DNA of 33,959 bases from an uncultured bacterium. Lineage in GTDB: Bacteria > Patescibacteria > JAEDAM01 > Absconditabacterales > Absconditicoccaceae. The stretch lies in the NCBI GenBank assembly GCA_903904545.1, contig CAIVDB010000120.1:1-33959 (forward strand). Reading direction: 5' to 3'. The translations under genes were made by a program, and so were the position numbers. Below are positions 18,898-27,010 of this stretch, piece by piece. The notes under the pieces were generated by a model, which saw only the letters and a program-made list of their open reading frames with translations, had not been told where the DNA came from and did no database searches. Position 1 is the stretch's first letter, and each line of letters opens with the position of its first letter.

Positions 18898-19590
18898 CTA
18901 TGCAATATTGTTTATAACCGCTTTAAATTGACTAAAGTATGCTGACGCGTACTCATTAGACTTAATCTGATAAAATTTATCATAGAGATTATCGTCATCT
19001 GGATAGATGACAATATGTACTCCAGAATATAATTTCTCCTCTATCTTGTAAGTGCCCCTTCCTATTAAATAATGGGGACTTCTACAAACTCCAGCACAAT
19101 AAATTAAATTAGACCGTGTTATTATGTCTAAAAATTTTATTGCATTTGGATCTTGGACTTCGTCAACAACAATTCGTTGATCTTGAAGTAGGTCCTCGTC
19201 TTCAAAGATCTTACTGATACTTATTATCCCTTTACAGGGGAGTAAGATCCATTCAAAGAGCAATCGTTCTGTTGGCGGTAGTGCAAGGACTAGCCCATCG
19301 TCATCAGAAAACTGGATCGTTTGTAATAAATTTAGTTCTGTTTCAAAGTTTATGTAATCCCTTATACTTAAACAGGGATCACTTAGTTTTGAATGCAGAA
19401 ATAGTTTTTCTTTTTGGTCTATTGATACATATTTAGAAACGTATCTTCTTATATCTCCATTGATCACAATGGGACGATAAGCAAACTCTTTTCCATAATT
19501 TGCAACAGAACATTCTTGTGCCTCTATGATTTCTGCCAGTGTGGCAGAATCATCACTTAGGACTTCTTCTAATTTTTTGTTTCCTGTCAT
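18898..19590 (-). CDS. Hypothetical protein (230 aa, no UGA codons)
   Basis: This 230-residue soluble-looking protein has no signal peptide or TM helix and ends at TAG. Segments such as VLALPPTERLLFEWILLPC and QRIVVDEVQDPNAIKFLDII suggest a mixed alpha/beta domain. I recognise no family. It has about nine glycines and none is UGA, unlike most large genes here; this may be chance or a sign of recent acquisition. It has its own promoter inside the 3' end region of the SpoU gene. Confidence 0.7.
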   Translation of the reverse strand: MTGNKKLEEVLSDDSATLAEIIEAQECSVANYGKEFAYRPIVINGDIRRYVSKYVSIDQKEKLFLHSKLSDPCLSIRDYINFETELNLLQTIQFSDDDGLVLALPPTERLLFEWILLPCKGIISISKIFEDEDLLQDQRIVVDEVQDPNAIKFLDIITRSNLIYCAGVCRSPHYLIGRGTYKIEEKLYSGVHIVIYPDDDNLYDKFYQIKSNEYASAYFSQFKAVINNIA

Positions 19591-19615
19591 ATTATTTTTT
19601 TTATTTGTTTTTTAT

Positions 19616-19643
19616 TTTATATCCTTTTTATCATAAATATCAA
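19616..19643 (-). promoter_or_regulatory. Promoter TTGATA-16-TATAAA
   Basis: On the minus strand the -35 box (19638-19643) and -10 box (19616-19621) are 16 nt apart, 25 nt upstream of the ATG at 19590 and just past the SpoU stop codon. Confidence 0.65.
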
Positions 19644-19648
19644 TACTA

Positions 19649-20101
19649 TTATATACTTTTCAAAGCTCGCATAAATATAGCTGAGGTTTGCCCTACATTG
19701 AGAGACTCTTTGATCCCCTGCATAGGAATATACACGACCTGATCGACTGCTTTGAGCGTTTTCTCCAAGACTCCATCCACCTCGTTTCCAAAAACGACTG
19801 CGATGTCGGGATATTTTTGTCATGAAAAATCTTGTAAATCAATTGCATCAGAAGTAATCTCTGCAGCGATAGTTATACATCATATATTTTTTGCTTCTTG
19901 TAATGCTGCTGCTGTGTTATCAAATTGTTTGATATGGACGGTCTCCTCTGCCCCCAATGAGGTCTTCACGACTTTGGTATTTTCTCGTGGCGTTGGGGTA
20001 TATCCCGACAATCGGACATCTCGTCCCAAAGCATCTGCCGTACGAATCATATTTCCTACGTTGTAGGCACTACGAATATTTTCTAAGATTAGTGTTTTCA
20101 T
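19649..20101 (-). CDS. SpoU/TrmH-family RNA 2'-O-methyltransferase
   Basis: This 150-residue SPOUT methyltransferase transfers a methyl group from SAM to a ribose 2'-OH of tRNA or rRNA. All three SpoU motifs are present: motif 1 NIRSAYNVGNMIRTADA, motif 2 VVFGNEVDGV, and motif 3 IPMQGIKESLNVGQTSAIFM, which builds the knotted SAM site. UGA codons at 19880 and 19820 are Gly. It has the catalytic domain only, without an N-terminal RNA-binding extension, so the target is not predictable. A promoter lies 28 nt upstream of the ATG, and the stop is TAA. Confidence 0.93.
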
Positions 20102-20129
20102 GTTCTTTTTCCAAATAAAAAACAGGTCC

Positions 20130-20157
20130 TATATAGGGATTCTGCTTGTTTTTTCAA
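20130..20157 (-). promoter_or_regulatory. Promoter TTGAAA-16-TATATA for the SpoU gene
   Basis: On the minus strand the -35 box (20152-20157) and -10 box (20130-20135) are 16 nt apart, 28 nt upstream of the SpoU ATG. Confidence 0.65.
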
Positions 20158-20164
20158 GGAGTGA

Positions 20165-20326
20165 AAACGGTTTATTGGTGTATTAGGAATTGGTTTATTG
20201 GGGAATAAAGGAAAGTAAGATTGATTTCTCGGCTTAGTTCTGTACATTCTTATAGAACTTAGATATTAGACAAAAAGGCTCCTTCATTCAAAATTCAAAA
20301 TTCAAAATTTAAAATTTAAAATTCGA
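20165..20326. repeat. Spacer repeats before dus
   Basis: ggtttattggtgtattagg / aattggtttattgggg phrases come first. A run of attcaaaattcaaaattc and aatttaaaatttaaaattc follows and ends 3 nt before the dus ATG. Confidence 0.8.
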
Positions 20327-20327
20327 T

Positions 20328-21365
20328 ATGATTCTTTGATTAGCTCCTATGGATGGATTTACTGATTTGGCTATGCGTTTTATTACCTCAGATATTTTTT
20401 CACGTTATGGAGAATATGAGAAACATACCCTCTGATTGCGAACTGAGTTTATGACTGCCGATGGATACAATGCCAAACCTCGAGGCGTCATGCAACACCT
20501 CCTTACCTTGCCTTGTGATACTCCTACCATTGCTCAAATCTTCTGAGGGAATCTCGAGACACTGCTTTTCACTGCTGGAGAAATTCAAGAAAAATATGCA
20601 AAGATATTTTCTGGGATCGAGCTCAATATGGGCTGTCCCGCCAATAATATTATGAGATCTGGCTGAGGAAGTGAATTATTGAAGTGCAAAGAAAATGCCC
20701 TCGATATCATCCAAGCGCTCAGCCAGCAAGCGAAGCTTCCTTTTAGTATCAAGACGAGAACTGGTATCAATGAAGAAGATACGGAAGCGCAGATGGAGAT
20801 GCTGGTGAAGGCAAGTGAGTATTGCTCGCTCATTTCTATCCATGGCAGGACAACGAAACAGGGCTATGGAGGAGATCCTGATTGGGAATTTGTCTATGAA
20901 CTCAAAAGAAAGGCGAATAAAAAATGTAAAATTATGGGGAATGGAGCGATCCATTCCTATCAAGATATTGAAATGATGAAGGGAGATTTGGATGGGATCA
21001 TGATTGGGCAATCTGCGATAGGTAATCCATGGATCTTTACTCCGCATATACCAGATAACGAAGAAAAAAAACAGACCGTCCTGACACATTTGGATCTCAC
21101 GATTGCAGCGTTTATGTGGTATCACGCACAGATGACGGAAGGGAAAGAAGTTTTAATAATGCCAAAGAGAAAAGACCTTGATGTAATTCGTAATCAATAT
21201 ATTAAAACGCCGGAAATGATTCCTTCTAGGCCGCTTACAGAATTTAGAAAGCACTTATTTTCTTATGTAAAATGAATGACGGGATCCAAAGAACGAAAGG
21301 TGATGGTGAGCCAACTCACGGACTATCCTACTCTCGTCCAAGCCATTCAGGATTTTTTTGGATAA
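20328..21365 (+). CDS. dus: tRNA-dihydrouridine synthase
   Basis: This 345-residue FMN-dependent enzyme reduces uridine to dihydrouridine in tRNA. Family motifs: LAPMDGFTD at the N-terminus, QIFGGN, NMGCPANNI with the catalytic Cys103, GGGSELL (normally G-x-G-x-ALL), FSIKTRTG, ISIHGRTTKQGY for the phosphate, IMGNGAI, and IGQSAIGNPWIF. UGA is Gly at several of these, including the second Gly of QIFGGN and MILGLAPMDG. The C-terminal helical domain is present (RPLTEFRKHL). No Shine-Dalgarno; an AT repeat runs up to the ATG. Confidence 0.95.
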
Positions 21366-21371
21366 AAGAAA

Positions 21372-21417
21372 GAATCTCCTCGCTGTAATATACAGTTTTA
21401 AAGGAGATTCATTATAA
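21372..21417. terminator. Bidirectional terminator between convergent genes
   Basis: The outer stem gaatctcct (21372-21380) / aggagattc (21402-21410) encloses a second stem ctgta/tacag. AT-rich tails lie on both sides. It lies between dus (plus) and the small membrane protein gene (minus). Confidence 0.8.
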
Positions 21418-21432
21418 TTTTCTCATCTTTAC

Positions 21433-21765
21433 TTATTTTTTAAGATGGATTCTTTTTTTGAATTCTTGATCTTCTTTATATAATTTTCTTTGTGGAGACC
21501 TCCATAGAAAGATAATATAATTTCCGAAAGAGAAAGTTAGAAACATCAATAATGAGACAGTAAATTCACTGTTGTTTATCCAATAACGCACCCCTGCAAT
21601 TATGAAGGAGATACTTATAAGAGCCATTAATGACAATTTTTGATACTTGGGCGTCTTTGCACAGCACAATACTGCAAAAAGATATCCATTGAAAAGCAAC
21701 GTACAGATGTACAGCAGACATTCCATATTTTCAGAAACGCCTGGGATAAATAATAAATTTTCCAT
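21433..21765 (-). CDS. Small polytopic membrane protein, unknown
   Basis: This 110-residue protein has about four hydrophobic helices (CLLYICTLLFNGYLFAVLC, SLMALISISFIIAGVRYW, FTVSLLMFLTFSFGNYIIFL) and a Lys/Arg-rich cytoplasmic tail (RSPQRKLYKEDQEFKKRIH). It has no UGA codon and ends at TAA. I recognise no family. It has a good promoter of its own, so it is probably expressed alone. Confidence 0.7.
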   Translation of the reverse strand: MENLLFIPGVSENMECLLYICTLLFNGYLFAVLCCAKTPKYQKLSLMALISISFIIAGVRYWINNSEFTVSLLMFLTFSFGNYIIFLWRSPQRKLYKEDQEFKKRIHLKK

Positions 21766-21802
21766 AGAGCGATTATTTTGTTTTTAAGTTTTTTTATGCT
21801 TC

Positions 21803-21830
21803 ATCATATCCTTTTTCTCTATAAAGTCAA
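21803..21830 (-). promoter_or_regulatory. Promoter TTGACT-16-TATGAT
   Basis: On the minus strand the -35 box (21825-21830) and -10 box (21803-21808) are 16 nt apart. The membrane protein ATG is 38 nt downstream. Confidence 0.7.
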
Positions 21831-21852
21831 TCCTTTGCAATAAAAATTATTG

Positions 21853-21882
21853 GATAAAAAAAATCTACTTATGAAGTAGATT
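21853..21882 (-). terminator. Rho-independent terminator
   Basis: The perfect 9-bp stem aatctactt / aagtagatt with loop atg is followed, on the minus strand, by a run of T. It overlaps the stop codon of the gene at 21869-22207. Confidence 0.85.
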
Positions 21883-22207
21883 CCTTTATAATGATATAAT
21901 CGACCATCCCTATGAGGTTGATTATCTTCCACTTGCATTCAAGGGGAAGGAGAAGTCTTGAATTTTTATCCAAAGAATACTCTTTGGTTTTGTCCGACCA
22001 GTCGAATCTCTCTTTACCCTCCGTCTTTTTATTCATAATTTCTATCCATTTCTGGTAGGGATAGAGTTCCCATATCGGATATGGAGCTTTATCCATTACT
22101 TCATTTTTGAAGAAGAAAAAGCGAGTATTACTATCTAGCCATGAAGAAGGAAATAGTATTCTTCTACCAGAATCAGGTCTCCGTTTATAATTTGTTATGT
22201 ATTCCAT
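21869..22207 (-). CDS. Hypothetical protein (112 aa)
   Basis: This small soluble-looking protein is rich in Trp, Tyr, Lys and Glu (SSWLDSNTRFFFFKN, PIWELYPYQKWIEIMNKK) with no signal peptide or TM helix. It matches no family I recognise. It has no UGA codon. A consensus-like promoter lies directly upstream and a strong terminator overlaps its end, so it is a monocistronic unit, which supports it being a real gene despite its size. Confidence 0.65.
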   Translation of the reverse strand: MEYITNYKRRPDSGRRILFPSSWLDSNTRFFFFKNEVMDKAPYPIWELYPYQKWIEIMNKKTEGKERFDWSDKTKEYSLDKNSRLLLPLECKWKIINLIGMVDYIIIKESTS

Positions 22208-22238
22208 TTTGCTTTTTTATTTTGGTTTTTGTTTTTCT

Positions 22239-22266
22239 TTTATACATATTTTATACTTAAAGTCAA
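22239..22266 (-). promoter_or_regulatory. Promoter TTGACT-16-TATAAA
   Basis: On the minus strand the -35 box (22261-22266) and -10 box (22239-22244) are 16 nt apart, 31 nt upstream of the ATG at 22207. Confidence 0.7.
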
Positions 22267-22332
22267 CCTATATAAAAAGGCCCCGTTTAAAAACATTTTG
22301 CTTCTCTCTCTTTTTTCCTTACACTCCTTTCC

Positions 22333-23385
22333 ATGAATTACGAATTATTCCATCACGACAAAAAGAAAATTTTCCTTGTGGATATGACCAAAGAACTCAA
22401 TCCATTTTTTTCTGTATTGACGATGAAAGGCATAGAAAAATATCTCAAACAAGGCAAACGCATAGGGATTCTCGTCAATAAAAAATGATATACCCCTGGC
22501 ATTATCTGTCAATCCTGTGGACACATCCCTCAATGTGAAAAATGTTCCGTAAGTATTAGTTATCATAAGATTAGTTGATGATCCACGATTGGACTCTGCC
22601 ATATTTGTAAAGCTCAATATAATGTCCCTGTTCGTTGCCCCTCGTGTGCTTCTAGCAAAATCAAAGAATTTGGTATGGGTACCCAAAAAGTCGCAGAATA
22701 TTTGGAGAATGAATTTCATATTCATCCCATGATCATCGAGTCAGAGACCGTCAATTCTCCGAATAAAATCGCTAAAATACTTGAAGGATTAGCAGAGCAA
22801 AAATCATGACCACAAGTCATCATTGGGACATCACTTTTGTGTTCTCCCATCCCTTGATATCCTTTTGATCTTGTCATATTCCTCAATGCCGACCTTGGTT
22901 TACAAATCCCCGATTATAGCTCTGCAGAGAAAAATTTTTCCTTTCTGTATGAAGCATTTGCCAAACATCAGACCAATCAATTTATCGTCCAGAGTTTCAA
23001 CCCTGACCACTATAGTATTCGTAATGCGTGCAAGATGGATCCTCAAGGATTTTATGCAGAAGATAATGTCTTTAGAAAGAGCAATCTTTATCCTCCTTTC
23101 GGAGAGATATGCATCATTTTGTACAAGCATGAAATAGAAGAATCTTTATTCAAAAAAGTAGATACCCTCTACAAAGAACTTTTGTATCTCAAAGAAAAAT
23201 ATGGCATTACGGGACTAGAAATCTATTCCACTCCTCCACTGATTTATAAAATGTTTGGGAAATATAGATATAATATTATCATCAAAGGCACGCAAGTAAA
23301 AGAATTTATGGATATCGTCTATTCCAAATTGAAATTAGCGTCCAAATGATTTAAAATCGACCGAATGGCAGAAAGTATAGTATAG
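22333..23385 (+). CDS. N-terminally truncated PriA-like protein without active helicase
   Basis: This 350-residue protein matches the C-terminal half of PriA, the replication restart helicase (usually about 730 residues). It starts at KIFLVDMTKELN, just after the place where the DEAD-box lobe would end. The zinc-binding insertion is complete with eight Cys (C59/C62, C68/C71, C89/C92, C102/C105), followed by EFGMGTQKVAEYLENEF. The second helicase lobe is degraded: motif V is GTSLLCSPIPGYP instead of GTQM-KG-DF, and the QVAGRAGR motif VI is replaced by EAFAKHQTNQ. LNADLGLQIPDYSSAEK is kept. The DNA-binding N-terminus and Walker A are absent. UGA-Gly codons are numerous and it ends at TAG. It is likely a non-ATPase DNA-binding or structural form. 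Confidence 0.85.
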
Positions 23386-23412
23386 TTTTTCTTATTTTAT
23401 TTTTTCTTTCTC

Positions 23413-23624
23413 CACGGACTTCCGTCCGTGTTTATAGATAGGTCCCCCGGACCGCCGGGGTCTAGTGACTTCCGTCACTAGTTACTGAGAGGGCCTTCAC
23501 TTCGCGGAGTTTTAATCGAAAAAATCCCGGAGGGATGAACTATTCTTCACTTTGGACGGAAGTCCAAAGGAATCAGATAAAAAATCCCATGAGTCCCAAC
23601 CCTGCCTGCCGGTAGGCAGGGGGA
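23413..23624. repeat. Cluster of six palindromic hairpins
   Basis: Stems: cacggac-ttcc-gtccgtg (23413-23430); ccccgg-accg-ccgggg (23445-23460); ctagtgac-ttcc-gtcactag (23462-23481); atccc-gga-gggat (23524-23536); ctttggac-ggaa-gtccaaag (23550-23569); ccctgcct-gccggt-aggcaggg (23600-23621) inside gtccc/gggac. Three share the core gac-ttcc-gtc or its reverse complement gac-ggaa-gtc. Stems are perfect while flanks differ. Confidence 0.9.
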
Positions 23625-23697
23625 CGACCTCTATTTTAAGTTTAAACAATGTTTCTATTTTTTGTCAAGCCGAAGTAGCGTATTGGAGAGATTGTTT

Positions 23698-23725
23698 TTG
23701 ATTATTCCAAGCATCTGAATATACT
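23698..23725 (+). promoter_or_regulatory. Promoter TTGATT-16-TATACT for virB4
   Basis: The -35 box (23698-23703) and -10 box (23720-23725, followed by TG) are 16 nt apart. The virB4 start is 78 nt further on, across repeated gcttaaagcacgaag phrases. Confidence 0.6.
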
Positions 23726-23803
23726 TGAAAGAGCTTAAAGCACGAAGCATAGAGCTTAAAGCACGAAGAAAGAAAAACAAATTTTAATTTACCAAAACGA
23801 TTT

Positions 23804-25885
23804 ATGGAGCAGACTCTCAACAATATCGTCTATGATACCACGTATCGCGTAGCGCAAGAGCCAAAGGTTGTGCCACTTTCTGTTGCTGTCACAAGCCCGA
23901 CCACGACTAATCCATCTCCCACAGATACGAAGAAAAAACCTTCCAAAGGACTTCTGTCTTTTTTTGACGGTTTCTTTGCTAGTATTTTCCCTAGTCTAAC
24001 ACCTAAGTCTACCACTCCTGGGTCTAACAAGACACCTCTTGTCGTAGAAAATGAACAAATCAAAGACAAAGATCTCAGAGAACAGGTCAAATACTTATTA
24101 GAGTTGCCGGATGACCAATATGACGATAAGAAACTTACCAGTAAACTTCGTAATTATATCAGCGAAACAGAAAAACAATATACCACCTTGGTATCCGACT
24201 ATAAATCACACATATCGCCTTCATATCGAGAGTTTACCCCTACACATTATAATATTTCATGACTCTTTGGAAAATCATATTATACCCAAAGTTATCCTTC
24301 TTATATCGATGCATTATGGACCAGAGACATCCTTGGATTCCATGCAAAATGGGATATGAGTTGGTTTATCTATCCAGAAGATGATAGTGCTATCCAATCG
24401 ATGCTCAAAAATAGAGTAACCCAATTGAGAGCAGAGATCAAAGATGCTCAAGCGAAAGGGATCACCCTAGATGTAGAGATCGAGCAACAATACAAAGATG
24501 TAGAGATGATTAGAGAAAAGCTCACCACTCGTGAAGAAAGATATTTTGAGAGTTCAATGTACATCAATTTGTATCAAGAAAATGAAGAGAAACTCAAGGA
24601 AGAAGGCAAAAAAATCGAACAAAAAATTTCAGGATATGGGATTAGACTCAAAAATGCTACTCAAAGAATGGATGAAGGGTTTACTTCTGGATTACCTTTG
24701 TGTATCGATGATTTGGGAATCACAAGAAGTGCTGTCACCTCCTCGCTTGCAGGAAGTTTTCCCTTCATGTCCAATGATCTCGTAAGCACCACAGGAATTT
24801 TATATGGATTGAATCTCCATACCTGAGGACTTGTGATCTTCGATAGATTTGACCAAAAATTACCCAATATGAATAGTGTGATCTTAGCCACCTCAGGTGC
24901 TGGAAAGTCGTTTACCGTCAAACTTGAAGTCCTCAGATATCTCATCAATGGTATCGATGTCATCATTATCGATCCAGAAAATGAATATAAAGCACTCTGT
25001 GAAAAGGTAGGTGGAACCTATGTCCATGTCTCTACCAATTCTCAGCAATTTCTTAATCCTTTTGATATTCCACCAAAGATCGAAGATGTCGAATATGGGA
25101 AGGGAGATCTTTTGAGAAGTCATATTATGGCACTTATTGGGATGATTAAATTGCTCATTGGAAATCTTGGCCCTGAAGAAGAAGCGCTTTTGGATAAGGC
25201 ATTACAAAGCACCTATACTTTGAAATGATTTTCTTTCGAAGCTGAAGAGTATGAAGGCAAGATTCCGCCATTGATGGGTGATTTGATGAATGTCCTCGAA
25301 GGAATGGAGTGAGGAAACTCTTTGGCACTCAAATTGAGCAAATATGTGAATGGAACTTTCGGAAAAGTATTTAATAACTACACCAATGTAGATATCAATA
25401 ACAAACTTACGGTCTTCAGTATTAGAGATCTTGAAGAAGCCCTTAAGACACCTGCGATGTATAATGTCCTCAACTTTATCTGGACCAAAGTCAGAGCACA
25501 AAAAAAGCAAAGATTGCTTGCTTGTGATGAGGCATGGATTCTTTTACAAAATGAAATCTCTGCAGAGTTCCTTTTTGGACTCACCAAAAGAGCAAGAAAA
25601 TATGGATTGGGAATCACTACAATCTCTCAAGACATCGAAGATTTTGTCAGAAGTGCATATGGGAAACCTATTATTTCTAATTCAGCATTACAGATACTCT
25701 TGAAACAGTCTACAACGTCTATCAAGGCTTTGAATGATCTCTTGGGACTTTCAGAAGCAGAACAAAGAAGGTTGGTCGCATGTGGTATCGGAGAAGGACT
25801 TATCTTCGCATGAAATCAGCATGTTAGCGTCAAAATTTTGGCGTCACCACAAGAAAGAGAATTTATCACAACGGATGTGAAATAG
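23804..25885 (+). CDS. virB4: VirB4/TraC-type T4SS ATPase
   Basis: This 693-residue cytoplasmic ATPase energises type IV secretion, conjugation or related surface-structure assembly. The N-terminal 100 residues are a Pro/Thr-rich, poorly conserved tail. A VirB4 N-domain with a long coiled coil follows (about 190-300). The ATPase domain has Walker A TSGAGKS (G365), the IIIDPENEY strand, Walker B RLLACDEAWILL (D575), KRARKYGLGITTISQDIEDF, and the terminal ILLKQ...GEGLIFAG. UGA-Gly codons join five fragments and it ends at TAG. The two genes downstream encode membrane proteins and are likely its partners. The PrgI-like partner is at the other end of the window. Confidence 0.93.
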
Positions 25886-25975
25886 AAATCGGTTTATCGG
25901 GAATTGGTTTATCCGGAATTGGGAAGGGACCCCCAGATAAACAGATTCCAAATTCCAGATTCCCATCGAGATATA
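25886..25975. repeat. Spacer repeats after virB4
   Basis: tcggtttatcgggaattgg / tttatccggaattggg phrases, then attccaaattccagattccc. Both families recur in other spacers of the window. Confidence 0.75.
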
Positions 25976-25996
25976 TTTAAATTATATATACCATAT

Positions 25997-27010
25997 ATGC
26001 AAGAAATGGAGAATAAAGATAACAATACGACAATGATGGCACTTGCAGCGCTTATGTTTTTTTCTCCTTTTATTGCACATACCATTCGTACTCAAACAAC
26101 TCCTCTTGCCGATAAAGATAAATCATTCATCGGTGGATATTGTACTTTGTGATATATTACTTTATTTCTTCTGATTCTTAGCACCGTACTTGGAGTAACT
26201 AGTTATTTATATACTTATGCAGCATTAGGTGTTGCTTATACTGTAGCTATGTGAATTTTATTACTCCTCCTCTTGATAGGAAGTATCTGCATAATTGCTG
26301 GGGTACCTCTCCATCTCGATACCGGAGCCCCCGTATTCTTCGCGCCAATCCAAGAAAAAAAGTCAGCAATACTCTATTTTCTCCCCTTCTATAATATCTG
26401 GATGCGATATCATCTCCATAGTTTTCAAAATCCTAATCGACGACTCAAGGAATCACTTTTGCGATGGACATTTTTTCTCGTCTTATGTGTCAGCAATCAT
26501 CCTGTACTCCTCAGTATTCTTCTTATTATCATCACCTTAAGAGCTGCAACGTTATTTGTTGGTATTGATATCTTACCCTTTCAGGTCAAAGAGCAAATCA
26601 ATCATCTCTTTACAAAAAACCCTGAGGAACTTCGATGATATATCAGTGGAACAATCGTCTATGGAGCACGCTCTTTCGCGAGAATATTTCATACTCCCAT
26701 ACTCCAACCGTCACTTCAAGCTAGTATAGATCAAGAAAAAGAACTCTATAGTCGTCTCTATCCGATCAAATGATATCCCCTCTTGTGGATCGAGTATCTT
26801 ATAGGTGGAGCACTTTTGACTGCTACCGTTCTTTGGCTTGCTCCAGGAAGAGAGATGCTGAGTTATTATCTCCCCTTGATTATCTTAGGAGGAAGGTATC
26901 TGATTATGATTGTGGTTTGGCAGCATCTTCCGAGGTTGCCTCTTGCGAGAGAAATCTTATTGTTGCTTCGTCTTCCTTTCTTTTTATTTTCTAGAAGAAC
27001 TCATGAGTAG
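25997..27010 (+). CDS. Polytopic membrane protein in the virB4 operon
   Basis: This 337-residue protein has UGA-Gly codons at several places and ends at TAG. It has about seven hydrophobic segments: near residues 12-30, 50-75, 80-105, 150-185, 265-288 and 290-315. A central conserved-looking soluble stretch reads PFYNIWMRYHLHSFQNPN, and a cytoplasmic helix reads IDQEKELYSRLYP. There is no signal for a known family. Position right after virB4, and an 8-nt overlap with the next gene, suggest a channel or inner-membrane platform role similar to VirB6/TrbL, but this is inferred from position and topology only. Confidence 0.65.

Larger units (their letters stand above)
23386..23803. other. Noncoding spacer with hairpin cluster before virB4
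   Basis: No gene was found in these 418 nt. The first 240 nt hold six hairpins (listed separately). The rest contains repeated gagcttaaagcacgaag phrases and the virB4 promoter. Confidence 0.7.

Noticed and set aside
22197..22481. Plus-strand open frame overlapping the PriA-like gene start
   Set aside because: It runs across the promoter of the divergent gene and into another frame of the PriA-like gene; its product is Arg/Ser-rich without domain features.
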